Part shown: one piece after another, positions 35,581-44,164 of the stretch
How the letters are laid out: each line of letters begins with the position of its first letter
How positions within the stretch are numbered: position 1 is the stretch's first letter
Origin: Pseudomonas tructae
GTDB taxonomy: Bacteria > Pseudomonadota > Gammaproteobacteria > Pseudomonadales > Pseudomonadaceae
Direction of reading: 5' to 3'
Length of the DNA stretch: 64,000 bases
NCBI RefSeq assembly: GCF_004214895.1
Contig: NZ_CP035952.1
Location: 3,482,501-3,546,500, forward strand
Position numbers and translations under genes: made by a program
The notes under the pieces: model-generated
Told to the model about the DNA's origin: nothing
Database searches by the model: none
Seen by the model: the letters and a program-made list of their open reading frames with translations, nothing else

Positions 35581-35602
35581 TTGTCGATCGACAAACAATA
35601 GG
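35573..35602. promoter_or_regulatory. 30-bp perfect palindrome, likely TetR operator
   Basis: Left half CCTATTGTTTGTCGA (35573-35587), right half its exact reverse complement (35588-35602), with no mismatch and no spacer. It overlaps the -10 box and reaches the ribosome site of the gene at 35611. The divergent TetR gene at 34904 is the obvious source of its ligand. The site is longer than many TetR operators and may bind two dimers. Confidence 0.85.
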
Positions 35603-35610
35603 AAGTCACC

Positions 35611-36666
35611 ATGCGTACTCTCAAAGGACCCAGCCTGCACCTGGCCCAGTTCAGCGCCGAACAACCGCCGTTCAACAGCCTTGGTGAGATCGCCCGCTGG
35701 GCTGCCGGCCATGGCTTCGAAGCCTTGCAGGTGCCGGCCTGGGACCTGCGCCTGTTTGACCTGGAGCTGGCTGCCCGAAGCCAGACCTACTGTGACGAGC
35801 TGCGCGGCATGCTGGCCGAACATGGGCTGCAGGTCAGCGAATTGAGCACCCACCTGCTCGGCCAGTTGGTCGCGGTGCACCCGGCCTATGACGCCCTGTG
35901 CGACAACTTCGCGCCACCTGCGCTGCACGGCAAACCCAAAGAGCGTACAGCCTGGGCGCTGGAGCAATTGCACCTGGCAATCAAGGCCTCGCAACGCCTG
36001 GGCCTGACCGACATGGGCACCTTCTCCGGGTCCCTGGCCTGGCCCTACCTGTTCCCCTTCCCGCAGCGCCCGACAGGCCTGATCGAGGCGGCGTTCGAGG
36101 AACTGGCGCGGCGCTGGCGGCCGATCCTCGATGCTTGCGATGAGCACGGCATCAACCTCTGCTACGAGATCCACCCCAGCGAAGACCTGCACGATGGCAG
36201 CAGTTTCGAACGCTTCCTTGAGCTGGTGGATGACCACCCACGCTGCAACCTGCTGTTCGACCCCAGCCACTTTGTCCTGCAACAACTGAACTACCTCGAC
36301 TACCTGGATCTGTACCACTCGCGCATTCGCATGTTTCACGTCAAGGACGCCGAGTTCAATCCGAGCGGCCGCCAGGGTACCTACGGCGGCTACTGCGACT
36401 GGAACGATCGGGCCGGGCGTTTTCGCTCGCTGGGCGACGGCCAGGTCGACTTCAAGGCGATCTTTTCCAAGCTGGCGCAGTACGACTTCCCCGGCTGGGC
36501 GACGCTGGAATGGGAGTGCTGCCTGAAGGACCAGGAAGCCGGCGCGCGCGAAGGCGCAGCGTTCATCCGTGAGCACATCATCCCGGTAACCACCCGCACC
36601 TTCGATGACTTCGCCGGCGCACCGGTCGACCCGCAACAAATCCAGACCCTCCTGGGCCTGGCTTGA
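35611..36666 (+). CDS. Sugar-phosphate isomerase/epimerase-family TIM barrel
   Basis: 351 residues, AP-endonuclease family 2 barrel. Metal-site stretches: CYEIHPSEDLHD, LLFDPSHFVLQQL, MFHVKDAEFNP and WATLEWECCLKD. The family includes xylose-isomerase-like epimerases and IolE/IolI-type enzymes. First gene of a unit that continues with an epoxide-hydrolase-like enzyme and a methyltransferase. Controlled by the TetR palindrome in its leader; substrate unknown. Confidence 0.87.
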   Translation: MRTLKGPSLHLAQFSAEQPPFNSLGEIARWAAGHGFEALQVPAWDLRLFDLELAARSQTYCDELRGMLAEHGLQVSELSTHLLGQLVAVHPAYDALCDNFAPPALHGKPKERTAWALEQLHLAIKASQRLGLTDMGTFSGSLAWPYLFPFPQRPTGLIEAAFEELARRWRPILDACDEHGINLCYEIHPSEDLHDGSSFERFLELVDDHPRCNLLFDPSHFVLQQLNYLDYLDLYHSRIRMFHVKDAEFNPSGRQGTYGGYCDWNDRAGRFRSLGDGQVDFKAIFSKLAQYDFPGWATLEWECCLKDQEAGAREGAAFIREHIIPVTTRTFDDFAGAPVDPQQIQTLLGLA

Positions 36667-36694
36667 ATCCCCTGTTCACATGGAGTGCAGCACG

Positions 36695-37561
36695 ATGTCA
36701 GCAACCCCCGAACCTCGCTTTGAACACCGCTACCTGAACCTGGAACCCGGCCGCCGCCTGCATTGCGTGCTGGCCGGCAGTGGCCAACCGGTGCTGTTGA
36801 TCCCCGGCTGGCCGCAGACCTGGTATGCCTGGCGGCACGTGATGAGCGCCCTGGCCCGCCAGGGTTACCAGGCCATCGCCGTCGACCTTCCGGGCACCGG
36901 CCTGTCGGACCCGGCCGCCGACGGTCACGACACCGGCAGCATTGCCGCGCTGTTGCACAGGGCCATGGGCCAACTGGGCCATCAGCGCTACCGCCTGGCC
37001 GGCCATGACGTCGGCATGTGGGTCGGCTACGCCTTGGCCTGCGACTTCCCCGAAGCGGTCAGCCAACTGGTGCTCAGCGAAGCGGTGATCCCCGGGCTTG
37101 CCGAGGCGCCGCCGATCTTTGTCAGCGCCGAGCAGAACATCTTCATCTGGCACTTTCTCTTCAACCAGTTGCAGGACCTGCCCGAGGCCTTGATCAGTGG
37201 CCGTGAGGACCGTTACCTGACCTTCATGTTCGAGCGCTGGGCGCACCATGTCGACCGCGTCGCCGTCGACACTTATATCAAGGCCTACAGCAAACCGGGC
37301 GGCCTCAGCGGCGGGCTGGCCTACTACCGCTCGATTCGCCAGACCATCGCCCAGAACCAGCAACGCGCCCACCAGCGCCTGCTCATGCCGGTGCTGGCCA
37401 TAGGCGCCGAGCACGCCACCGCCCAGGTGCCGCTACAGACCCTCAAAGCGCATGCCGAGGATCTGCGCGGTTGTGTCATCGCCGACTGCGGGCACTTTGT
37501 CATGGAAGAAGCAGACGAAGCGTTCAGCCAGCACCTGCTGGAGTTTTTCCAGGCGAACTAG
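36695..37561 (+). CDS. Epoxide-hydrolase-like alpha/beta hydrolase
   Basis: 288 residues. Oxyanion motif PGWPQTWYAWR, nucleophile Asp105 in AGHDVGMWVG (Asp instead of Ser, as in epoxide hydrolases and haloalkane dehalogenases), and catalytic His in DCGHFVMEE. The paired cap-domain tyrosines expected of an epoxide hydrolase are possible in 190-230 but not certain. The GGAG at 36682 supports the ATG at 36695. It lies 28 bases after the isomerase-like gene. Confidence 0.85.
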   Translation: MSATPEPRFEHRYLNLEPGRRLHCVLAGSGQPVLLIPGWPQTWYAWRHVMSALARQGYQAIAVDLPGTGLSDPAADGHDTGSIAALLHRAMGQLGHQRYRLAGHDVGMWVGYALACDFPEAVSQLVLSEAVIPGLAEAPPIFVSAEQNIFIWHFLFNQLQDLPEALISGREDRYLTFMFERWAHHVDRVAVDTYIKAYSKPGGLSGGLAYYRSIRQTIAQNQQRAHQRLLMPVLAIGAEHATAQVPLQTLKAHAEDLRGCVIADCGHFVMEEADEAFSQHLLEFFQAN

Positions 37562-37651
37562 ACTTAAGGGTTGCCCCATCCACATTGGCCCGAGGTTGCC
37601 GGCAATGCTGGCAACCCCGTTGACGTTGGACTTCCTGGAGGAGAACACGCA

Positions 37652-38698
37652 ATGGACGAAGCCAGGCTTAACGATTTCATGGGCAAGCTGGTGTCCGACA
37701 TGGGCGCCGCCGCGATGCTTGCCAACCTGATCCTCGGCGATGAACTCGGCTTGTACCGGGCCATGGCCGACAGCCAGTTCATCACCCCCGAACAGCTGGC
37801 CGACAAGACCGGCTGCAATGCCCGCCTGCTGCGCGAATGGCTGAGCGCCCAGGCGGCCTCCGGTTACATGGAACACAGCGATGGGCGCTTTCGCCTGCCC
37901 GAAGAACAGGCCATGGCCCTGGCCATCGAAGACTCACCGGTGTATGCCGCCGGTGGCGCCTCGGTGATCGCCGCGCTGTTTCACGACAAGGACAAACTGG
38001 TCGCCGCCATGCGTGGCGATGGCGCCCTGGCCTGGGGCGATCATCACCCCTGCATGTTCAGCGGCACCGAGCGCTTCTTCCGCCCCGGTTACCGTGCCCA
38101 CCTGGTGGCCGAGTGGCTGCCGACACTGAGCGGTGTGGTCGACAAACTCCAGGCCGGTGCCAAGGTTGCCGACGTCGGCTGTGGTCATGGCGCCTCGACG
38201 GTGATTATGGCCCAGGCCTTCCCCGCCTCGCGTTTCAGCGGCTTTGACTACCATGCCCCGTCGATCAGCATCGCCAGCCAGCGTGCCGCCGAAGGCGGTG
38301 TGGCCGAACGCACACAGTTCGTCCAGGCCAGCGCCAAGAACTTCCCCGGCAACGACTTCGACCTGATCTGCTATTTCGACTGCCTGCACGACATGGGCGA
38401 CCCGGTCGGCGCCGCCCGGCATGCCTATGATTCGCTCAAGGCCGACGGCACGGTGTTGCTGGTCGAGCCCTATGCCAACGACACCCTGGATGAAAACAGC
38501 ACACCGGTCGGGCGGTTGTTCTACGCCGCCTCGACCTTTATCTGTACGCCCAACTCGCTGTCCCAGGAAGTTGGCCTGGGGCTTGGCGCCCAGGCTGGCG
38601 AGGCGCGGCTGCGCGCGGTGTTTGAAGAGGCCGGGTTCAAGCGCTTTCGTCGGGCGACCGAGACGCCGTTCAATCTGATTCTTGAAGCGCGCAAGTAA
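37652..38698 (+). CDS. SAM-dependent methyltransferase with N-terminal winged helix
   Basis: 348 residues. The first 110 or so residues form a dimerisation/winged-helix part (LNDFMGKLVSDMGAAAMLANLILGDELGLYRAM); the catalytic class I domain has motif I VADVGCGHGAST and the later FDLICYFDCLHDMGDP. It resembles Rv2258c-type methyltransferases. GGAGGAG precedes the ATG. It is third in the TetR-controlled unit. Confidence 0.87.
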   Translation: MDEARLNDFMGKLVSDMGAAAMLANLILGDELGLYRAMADSQFITPEQLADKTGCNARLLREWLSAQAASGYMEHSDGRFRLPEEQAMALAIEDSPVYAAGGASVIAALFHDKDKLVAAMRGDGALAWGDHHPCMFSGTERFFRPGYRAHLVAEWLPTLSGVVDKLQAGAKVADVGCGHGASTVIMAQAFPASRFSGFDYHAPSISIASQRAAEGGVAERTQFVQASAKNFPGNDFDLICYFDCLHDMGDPVGAARHAYDSLKADGTVLLVEPYANDTLDENSTPVGRLFYAASTFICTPNSLSQEVGLGLGAQAGEARLRAVFEEAGFKRFRRATETPFNLILEARK

Positions 38699-38703
38699 TC
38701 GCT

Positions 38704-38759
38704 GATCGCGGGGCAAGCCCGCTCCTACCGGCCCGTAGGAGCGGGCTTGCCCCGCGATG
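38704..38759. repeat. REP pair
   Basis: Two inverted REP cores (GCGGGGCAAGCCCGCTCC and its complement) with a ten-base centre, right after the methyltransferase stop. It can fold into one long hairpin and may protect or end the upstream message. Confidence 0.9.
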
Positions 38760-38825
38760 CTTTTTTACCTCCCACCCGTCCCCCGAGCAGAGAAATTTGC
38801 AGGAAGCCCTTGCGCGTCAAATATT

Positions 38826-38837
38826 ATGGTATACCAT
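38826..38837. promoter_or_regulatory. GTATAC-centred palindrome, likely GntR operator
   Basis: ATGGTATACCAT, a perfect 12-bp palindrome 37 bases before the start at 38875. The centre GTATAC recurs upstream of several genes in this window. FCD-type GntR regulators of the VanR/FadR group bind such sites; the last gene of this operon (42751) encodes one. Confidence 0.7.
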
Positions 38838-38874
38838 CAGACAGCAAGACCAATACCCTGAACCGGAGCAGCCC

Positions 38875-39465
38875 ATGAGTTTCGAAATCCGCAAGATCGT
38901 CACCTACAGCGAACAAACCCTGATTGAAGGCGGCAAGGCTAGCGCCAAGCCTGTAACCATGGTCGGCCTGGCGGTGGTGATCAAGAACCCATGGCTGGGT
39001 CGCGGCTTTGTCGACGACTTGAAACCCGAGATCCGTGCCCACTGCTCGGATCTGGGGGCGCAAATGGTTGAGCGCCTGTGCACAGCCATCGGTGGCGCCG
39101 ACAAGATCCAGGCCTACGGCAAAGCAGCCGTGGTCGGCGCCGACGGCGAGATCGAACACGCCTCGGCGGTGATCCACACCCTGCGTTTTGGCAACCACTA
39201 CCGCGAAGCGGTCCAGGCCAAGAGCTACCTGAGCTTCACCAACAAGCGTGGCGGACCGGGCACCTCGATCCAGATCCCGATGATGCACAAGGACGACGAA
39301 GGCCTGCGCTCGCACTACATCACCCTGGAAATGCAGATCGAAGACGCCCCGCGCGCCGACGAAATCGTCGTGGTGCTCGGTTGCGCCGACGGTGGCCGCC
39401 TGCACCCGCGCATCGGCAACCGCTACATCGACCTGGAAGAGCTGGCCGCTGAAAAAGCGCACTAA
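38875..39465 (+). CDS. Amino acid synthesis family protein (DUF1185)
   Basis: 196 residues. IRKIVTYSEQTLIEGG at the start and GRGFVDDLKPEIR, then GKAAVVGADGEIEHASAVIH are hallmarks of the AA_synth/DUF1185 family, whose biochemical role is not established. First gene of a catabolic-looking operon with a hydrolase, aldehyde dehydrogenase, flavin reductase and CMD protein. The ATG at 38875 follows an upstream palindromic operator. Confidence 0.87.
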   Translation: MSFEIRKIVTYSEQTLIEGGKASAKPVTMVGLAVVIKNPWLGRGFVDDLKPEIRAHCSDLGAQMVERLCTAIGGADKIQAYGKAAVVGADGEIEHASAVIHTLRFGNHYREAVQAKSYLSFTNKRGGPGTSIQIPMMHKDDEGLRSHYITLEMQIEDAPRADEIVVVLGCADGGRLHPRIGNRYIDLEELAAEKAH

Positions 39466-39491
39466 CAATAATGACGCCCCAGGAGTGAGCG

Positions 39492-40325
39492 ATGATGCAG
39501 CCTGCTGCTGAACGCACCCCGGCCGGCACCAGTTACCTGGCGACCGGCCAAGGCCAACCCGTGGTGTTGATCCACGGCGTGGGCCTGAACAAAGAAATGT
39601 GGGGCGGGCAGATCGTCGGCCTGGCCAGCAACTACCAAGTGATTGCCTACGACATGCTCGGCCATGGCCAGAGCCCGCGTCCGGCCGCAGGCACCGGCCT
39701 GCCCGGCTATGCCGCGCAATTACTCGAATTGCTCGAACACTTGCAAGTGCCCCAGGCAACCATCATCGGTTTTTCCATGGGCGGCCTGGTGGCCCGCGCC
39801 TTCGCCCTGCACTACCCGCAGCGCCTTGCCGCGCTGGTGGTGCTCAACAGCGTGTTCAACCGCAGCGCCGAACAGCGCGCCGGGGTCATTGCACGCACCG
39901 CTCAAGCCGCCGAGCACGGCCCCGACGCCAACGCCGAAGCGGCCCTGGCGCGCTGGTTCAGCCGCGAATACCAGGCGGCCAACCCGGCGCAGATCGCCGC
40001 TATTCGCCAGACCCTGGCCAGCAACGATCCGCAGGGTTACCTGACCACCTACCAGCTGTTCGCCACCCAGGACATGTACCGCGCCGACGACCTGGGCAGC
40101 ATCCAGGTACCGACCCTGATCGCCACCGGCGAATGGGACCTGGGTTCGACCCCGGACATGAGCTTGCAACTGGCCCGGCGCATTCCCGGGGCCCAGAGCG
40201 TGGTGCTGGCCGAGCAACGGCATATGATGCCGGTAGAGTCGCCGCGCCTGGTCAACCAGATGCTCCTGGACTTTCTCGGGCACGCCCGAACCCTCTCCGA
40301 TTCAGCCAAGGGGATCGTCGCATGA
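39492..40325 (+). CDS. Alpha/beta hydrolase (RutD/PcaD-like)
   Basis: 277 residues. HGVG oxyanion loop (28-31), nucleophile Ser95 in IGFSMGGLVAR, acidic residue in ATGEWDLGSTPD and His in AEQRHMMPVESP. Small hydrolases of this type open enol lactones or cleave C-C or C-N bonds in ring degradation. AGGAG at 39480 is well placed. The end overlaps the aldehyde dehydrogenase start (ATGA 40322-40325). Confidence 0.87.
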   Translation: MMQPAAERTPAGTSYLATGQGQPVVLIHGVGLNKEMWGGQIVGLASNYQVIAYDMLGHGQSPRPAAGTGLPGYAAQLLELLEHLQVPQATIIGFSMGGLVARAFALHYPQRLAALVVLNSVFNRSAEQRAGVIARTAQAAEHGPDANAEAALARWFSREYQAANPAQIAAIRQTLASNDPQGYLTTYQLFATQDMYRADDLGSIQVPTLIATGEWDLGSTPDMSLQLARRIPGAQSVVLAEQRHMMPVESPRLVNQMLLDFLGHARTLSDSAKGIVA

Positions 40326-41803
40326 CACTTGTACCCTTCCAGATGTGCATCGATGGCCAATGGCGCGATGCCTTGAGCGGCAAGACCTTCGACAGCCTCG
40401 ACCCGTCCACCGCGCAGGCCTGGGCGCAACTGCCCGATGCTGATGAAGCCGATGTCGAACTTGCCGTGCAGGCCGCGCAACGCGCTTTCGAAAGCACCGC
40501 CTGGCGCGGCATCACTGCCACTGCCCGTGGCAAGCTGCTGCGCCGCCTCGGCGACCTGATCAGCGACAACAAGGAACGTCTGGCCCAGCTGGAGAGCCGC
40601 GACAACGGCAAGCTGATCCGCGAGACCCGCGGCCAGGTCGGTTATCTGCCGGAGTTCTTCCACTACACCGCAGGCCTTGCCGACAAGCTCGAAGGCGGCA
40701 CCCTGCCGCTGGACAAGCCCGAGCTGTTTGCCTACACCGTGCACGAACCGATCGGCGTGGTGGCAGCGATCATCCCCTGGAACAGCCCGCTGTACCTGAC
40801 CGCGATCAAGCTGGCGCCCGCGCTTGCGGCCGGCAACACCATCGTCATCAAGCCGTCCGAGCATGCTTCGGCGACCATCCTTGAGCTGGCCCGCCTGGCC
40901 CTTGAAGCCGGCTTCCCGGCCGGGGTGGTCAATGTCGTCACAGGTTTTGGCCCAAGCACCGGCGCCGCCCTGACCCGCCACCCGCTGGTGCGCAAGATCG
41001 CCTTTACCGGCGGCGCCGCCACGGCCCGCCATGTGGTGCGCAGCAGCGCGGAGAACTTCGCCAAGCTGTCGCTGGAGCTGGGCGGCAAGTCGCCGAACAT
41101 CATCTTCGCCGACGCCGACCTGGACAGCGCCATCAATGGCGCGGTGGCCGGCATCTACGCCGCCTCCGGGCAGAGCTGCGTGGCCGGCTCGCGGCTGCTG
41201 GTGCAAGACGAGATCTTCGATGAGTTCGTCGAGCGCCTGATCGAACGGGCCAAGCGGATCAAGATCGGCAACCCGCAAGATGAAAGCAGCGAAATGGGCC
41301 CGATGGCCACCGCCCAGCAACTGGCGGTGGTCGAAAGCCTGGTGGCGGCGGCCAAGGCCGAGGGCGCGACCCTGCGCCTGGGCGGCCAGCGCGCCGAGGT
41401 CGAAGGCGATGGCTGGTACTACCAGCCGACCCTGTTCGAATGTGACAGCCACTCGCTGAAAATCATGCAGGAGGAAGTCTTTGGGCCGGTGGCGGCAGTG
41501 ATCCGCTTCAAGACCGAAGCCCAGGCGCTGGTCATGGCCAACGACTCGCAGTTTGGTCTGGCCGCCGGCATCTGGACCCGCGACCTGGGCCGCGCCCATC
41601 GCCTGGCCCGGGATGTGCGCTCGGGGATCATCTGGGTCAACACCTACCGCGCGGTGTCGGCCATGGCGCCGATCGGCGGCTTCAAGAACAGCGGCTATGG
41701 CCGTGAAAGCGGCATCGATTCGGTGCTGGCCTATACCGAGCTGAAAACGGTGTGGATCAACCTCTCCACCGCCCCCATGCCCGACCCCTTTGTCATGCGT
41801 TAG
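40322..41803 (+). CDS. NAD(P)-dependent aldehyde dehydrogenase
   Basis: 493 residues, ALDH superfamily. Catalytic Cys286 in ASGQSCVAGSRL, general-base Glu252 in LELGGKSPN, and the cofactor loop IPWNSPLYLT with FTGGAATARHV. It should oxidise an aldehyde formed in this pathway to the acid. The ATG at 40322 lies within the hydrolase stop; a long open frame upstream in the same phase is a shadow. Confidence 0.9.
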   Translation: MTLVPFQMCIDGQWRDALSGKTFDSLDPSTAQAWAQLPDADEADVELAVQAAQRAFESTAWRGITATARGKLLRRLGDLISDNKERLAQLESRDNGKLIRETRGQVGYLPEFFHYTAGLADKLEGGTLPLDKPELFAYTVHEPIGVVAAIIPWNSPLYLTAIKLAPALAAGNTIVIKPSEHASATILELARLALEAGFPAGVVNVVTGFGPSTGAALTRHPLVRKIAFTGGAATARHVVRSSAENFAKLSLELGGKSPNIIFADADLDSAINGAVAGIYAASGQSCVAGSRLLVQDEIFDEFVERLIERAKRIKIGNPQDESSEMGPMATAQQLAVVESLVAAAKAEGATLRLGGQRAEVEGDGWYYQPTLFECDSHSLKIMQEEVFGPVAAVIRFKTEAQALVMANDSQFGLAAGIWTRDLGRAHRLARDVRSGIIWVNTYRAVSAMAPIGGFKNSGYGRESGIDSVLAYTELKTVWINLSTAPMPDPFVMR

Positions 41804-41815
41804 GAGCGCCCGTCC

Positions 41816-42301
41816 ATGATTGAACCTGGCATTTACAAAGACGTGATGGGCTCGTTTCCGTCCGGCGTCACCGTGGTCACCACCCTGGACGCCGACGGCG
41901 GCATCGTCGGCATCACCGCCAGCGCCTTCAGTGCGCTGTCGATCGATCCGGCGCTGGTGCTGTTCTGCCCCAACTACGCCTCCGACACCTACCCGGTGCT
42001 GCGTGACAGCAAGCAGTTCGCCATCCACCTGCTGGCCGCCGGGCAAACCGCCGAAGCCTATGCCTTCGCCGGCAAGGGCAAAGACAAGGCCAAGGGCATC
42101 GACTGGCACCTGAGCGCGCTGGGCAACCCGCTGCTGGGCAACGCCACGGCGATCATCGAGTGCGAGCTGTGGCGCGAGTACGACGGCGGCGACCACGCCA
42201 TTATCGTCGGCGCGGTCAAACACCTGATCCTGCCCGAGCAACCGGCCACGCCGATGATCTATCACAAAGGCAAGCTCGGCGCCCTGCCGCCACTGGCCTG
42301 A
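41816..42301 (+). CDS. Flavin reductase (RutF/HpaC-type)
   Basis: 161 residues. FPSGVTVVTTLDADGGIVGITASAFSALS is the FMN-binding start of the flavin reductase family that supplies reduced flavin to two-component monooxygenases. No oxygenase component is encoded in this operon. It could serve an oxygenase elsewhere, or reduce another substrate. Confidence 0.88.
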   Translation: MIEPGIYKDVMGSFPSGVTVVTTLDADGGIVGITASAFSALSIDPALVLFCPNYASDTYPVLRDSKQFAIHLLAAGQTAEAYAFAGKGKDKAKGIDWHLSALGNPLLGNATAIIECELWREYDGGDHAIIVGAVKHLILPEQPATPMIYHKGKLGALPPLA

Positions 42302-42319
42302 CTGATTGGGAGCACAGTG

Positions 42320-42709
42320 ATGCACAACGACACGTACGAAAAAGGCCTGCAGATCCGCACCCAGGTGCTGGGCCAGGACTACGTCAACAGATCGATCGAG
42401 AACGCCGACGACTTCAACCGCCCCCTGCAGGAACTGGTCACCGAATACTGCTGGGGGCATGTCTGGGGCCGCGACGGGTTGTCGCTCAAGGAACGCAGCA
42501 TGATCAACCTGGCGATGATTTCCGCGCTCAACCGCCCACACGAACTCAAGCTGCATATACGCGGCGCCTTGCGTAACGGTCTGAGTCGTGAGCAAATACG
42601 CGAAATCCTGCTTCAAGTCGGTATCTATTGCGGTGTGCCCGCAGCCGTGGACAGTTTCCGGCTGGCCCGCGAAGCCTTCGCCGAGGCCGACTCGGAGCCC
42701 ACTCGATAA
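42320..42709 (+). CDS. Carboxymuconolactone decarboxylase family protein
   Basis: 129 residues, small all-helical CMD fold. DFNRPLQELVTEYCWGHVWGRDGLSLKERSMINLAM is close to the PcaC pattern, and HIRGALRNGLSREQIREILLQ is the conserved helix pair. There is no CxxC, so an AhpD-like peroxidase role is unlikely. A decarboxylase or isomerase step in ring degradation fits. GTG at 42317 sits directly before the ATG at 42320; GGGAG spacing favours the ATG. Confidence 0.87.
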   Translation: MHNDTYEKGLQIRTQVLGQDYVNRSIENADDFNRPLQELVTEYCWGHVWGRDGLSLKERSMINLAMISALNRPHELKLHIRGALRNGLSREQIREILLQVGIYCGVPAAVDSFRLAREAFAEADSEPTR

Positions 42710-42750
42710 CGACGGGCTGTGCAACCGCAACAGCCTTCAGCAGAGCACCG

Positions 42751-43506
42751 ATGATGAAACGCCAGCCTCTCGACGACAGCTTCAAGGTCAACCGCAACCC
42801 CGTCACCCTGCGTGAAATCGTCCTCGACAAACTGCGCGGGGCGATCATGAGCTTCCAGCTGTTGCCCGGTGATCGCCTGGTCGAGCGCGACCTCTGCGAG
42901 CGTCTTGGCGTCAGCCGCACTTCGGTGCGCGAAGCCCTGCGCCACCTGGAGTCCGAAGGCCTGGTGGAGTTCGCCGACGCCAAGGGTCCGCGGGTGGCCA
43001 TCATCACCCTCGAAGATGCCCGCGACATCTACGAGCTGCGCTGCGTGCTCGAAGGCCTGATCGTCCAGCTGTTCACCTTGAACGCCAAGGCCAAGGACAT
43101 CCGCGCCCTGGAAAAGGCCCTGGAAGTGAATCGCAAGTCCCTGGAAGAAGGCGAGCTGCAGCAGGTGATCGACTCGGTACAGGGCTTCTACGATGTGCTG
43201 CTCGAAGGCTCGGGCAACCATGTTGCCGCAACCCAATTGCGTCAGTTGCAAGCGCGCATCAGCTACCTGCGGGCTACCTCGGTTTCCCAGGAAAACCGCC
43301 GCGGCGCCAGCAACCAGGAAATGGAAAAAATCGTCGCGGCGATCAAGAGCGGCGACCCGCTGGCCGCCCACCAGGCCTCGGTCGATCACGTGCGCGCCGC
43401 TGCCAAGGTGGCACTGGACTACCTGCGCCTGAAACAGAACGACAACAGCAAGGTGCGCGACATTGCCGCGCCCATTGCCCTCAAAGAACCCCGCATAGGC
43501 CGCTGA
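42751..43506 (+). CDS. GntR-family regulator (FCD subgroup)
   Basis: 251 residues. Winged helix about 18-90 (VTLREIVLDKLRGAIMSFQLLPGDRLVERDLCERLGVSRTSVREALRHLESEGLVEF), then the all-helical FCD effector domain. Last regulator of the DUF1185 operon, and probably the protein that reads the ATGGTATACCAT site at 38826. The ATG at 42751 is followed at once by a second ATG; both are possible. Confidence 0.88.
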   Translation: MMKRQPLDDSFKVNRNPVTLREIVLDKLRGAIMSFQLLPGDRLVERDLCERLGVSRTSVREALRHLESEGLVEFADAKGPRVAIITLEDARDIYELRCVLEGLIVQLFTLNAKAKDIRALEKALEVNRKSLEEGELQQVIDSVQGFYDVLLEGSGNHVAATQLRQLQARISYLRATSVSQENRRGASNQEMEKIVAAIKSGDPLAAHQASVDHVRAAAKVALDYLRLKQNDNSKVRDIAAPIALKEPRIGR

Positions 43507-43508
43507 CC

Positions 43509-44072
43509 ATGCCCGCCGTCCCGCGTTACTGCCCGCATTGCACTGCCCAACTGCACCAGGGACGGCCCAGCGGCGACACTCATGAGCGCCTGCTGTGCAG
43601 CGCTTGCGGCTACATCCACTATGTGAACCCGAAGATCATCGCCGGCTGCATCATCGAGCAGGACGGCAAGTACCTGCTGTGCCAACGGGCGATCCCGCCA
43701 CGCCCGGGTACCTGGACGTTGCCGGCGGGCTTCATGGAAAGCGGCGAGACGACCGAGCAGGCGGCGCTGCGCGAGCTGTGGGAAGAAAGCGGCGTACGCG
43801 GCGAGATCCTTTCACCCTACTCGATCTTCAGCGTGCCGAGCATCAGCGAGGTGTACATCATCTTTCGCACCAGCGCCCTGGAGATCACCGGCCAGTACGG
43901 GCCGGAAACCCTCGACTACCGCTTCTTCGCCCCCGAGGACATCCCTTGGGAGGAGATCTACTACCCGGCAATCCGGCAGATTCTCGAGCGCTACATCGAG
44001 GAACGACAAGCCGGGGTGTACGGGATCTACATGGGCAACGACGACACCGGCAAGGTGCATTTCATCCGTTAA
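43509..44072 (+). CDS. NUDIX hydrolase with zinc ribbon
   Basis: 187 residues. A zinc ribbon with C8-C11 and C30-C33 is followed by the NUDIX box G74 to V96 (GX5EX7REXXEEXGV fully matched: E80, R88, E89, E92, E93). Resembles the NudC-like or ADP-ribose-type hydrolases that split nucleotide diphosphate compounds. It starts two bases after the GntR stop, so it is co-transcribed, though a metabolic link is not obvious. Confidence 0.88.
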   Translation: MPAVPRYCPHCTAQLHQGRPSGDTHERLLCSACGYIHYVNPKIIAGCIIEQDGKYLLCQRAIPPRPGTWTLPAGFMESGETTEQAALRELWEESGVRGEILSPYSIFSVPSISEVYIIFRTSALEITGQYGPETLDYRFFAPEDIPWEEIYYPAIRQILERYIEERQAGVYGIYMGNDDTGKVHFIR

Positions 44073-44122
44073 ACCCGTCCCACGGCTGTCCGTCGGCCAG
44101 GTGTGGCGCCGTGCCTGGATAG

Positions 44123-44138
44123 TTTCGTATACCATATC
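44123..44138. promoter_or_regulatory. GTATAC-centred GntR site before the second GntR gene
   Basis: TTTCGTATACCATATC, whose reverse complement differs from the sites at 49555 and 55412 by one base over 15 positions (ATATGGTATACGAAA against ATATCGTATACGAAA). It lies 27 bases before the GntR start at 44165, so autoregulation is likely. Confidence 0.7.
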
Positions 44139-44164
44139 CAGAAATAACTTCGGACAATGCCACC

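Noticed and set aside
39599..40321. Long N-terminal extension of the aldehyde dehydrogenase frame
   Set aside because: It lies in another phase over the hydrolase gene and is arginine-rich nonsense; the ALDH fold begins at the ATG 40322.
38875..42709. Pyrimidine-degrading Rut operon
   Set aside because: A RutD-like hydrolase and RutF-like reductase are present, but RutA, RutB, RutC and RutG are not, and DUF1185 and CMD genes do not belong to it.
40049..42730. 893-codon open frame on the minus strand
   Set aside because: Antisense to the hydrolase, aldehyde dehydrogenase, flavin reductase and CMD genes, with shadow-type composition and no domain signature.
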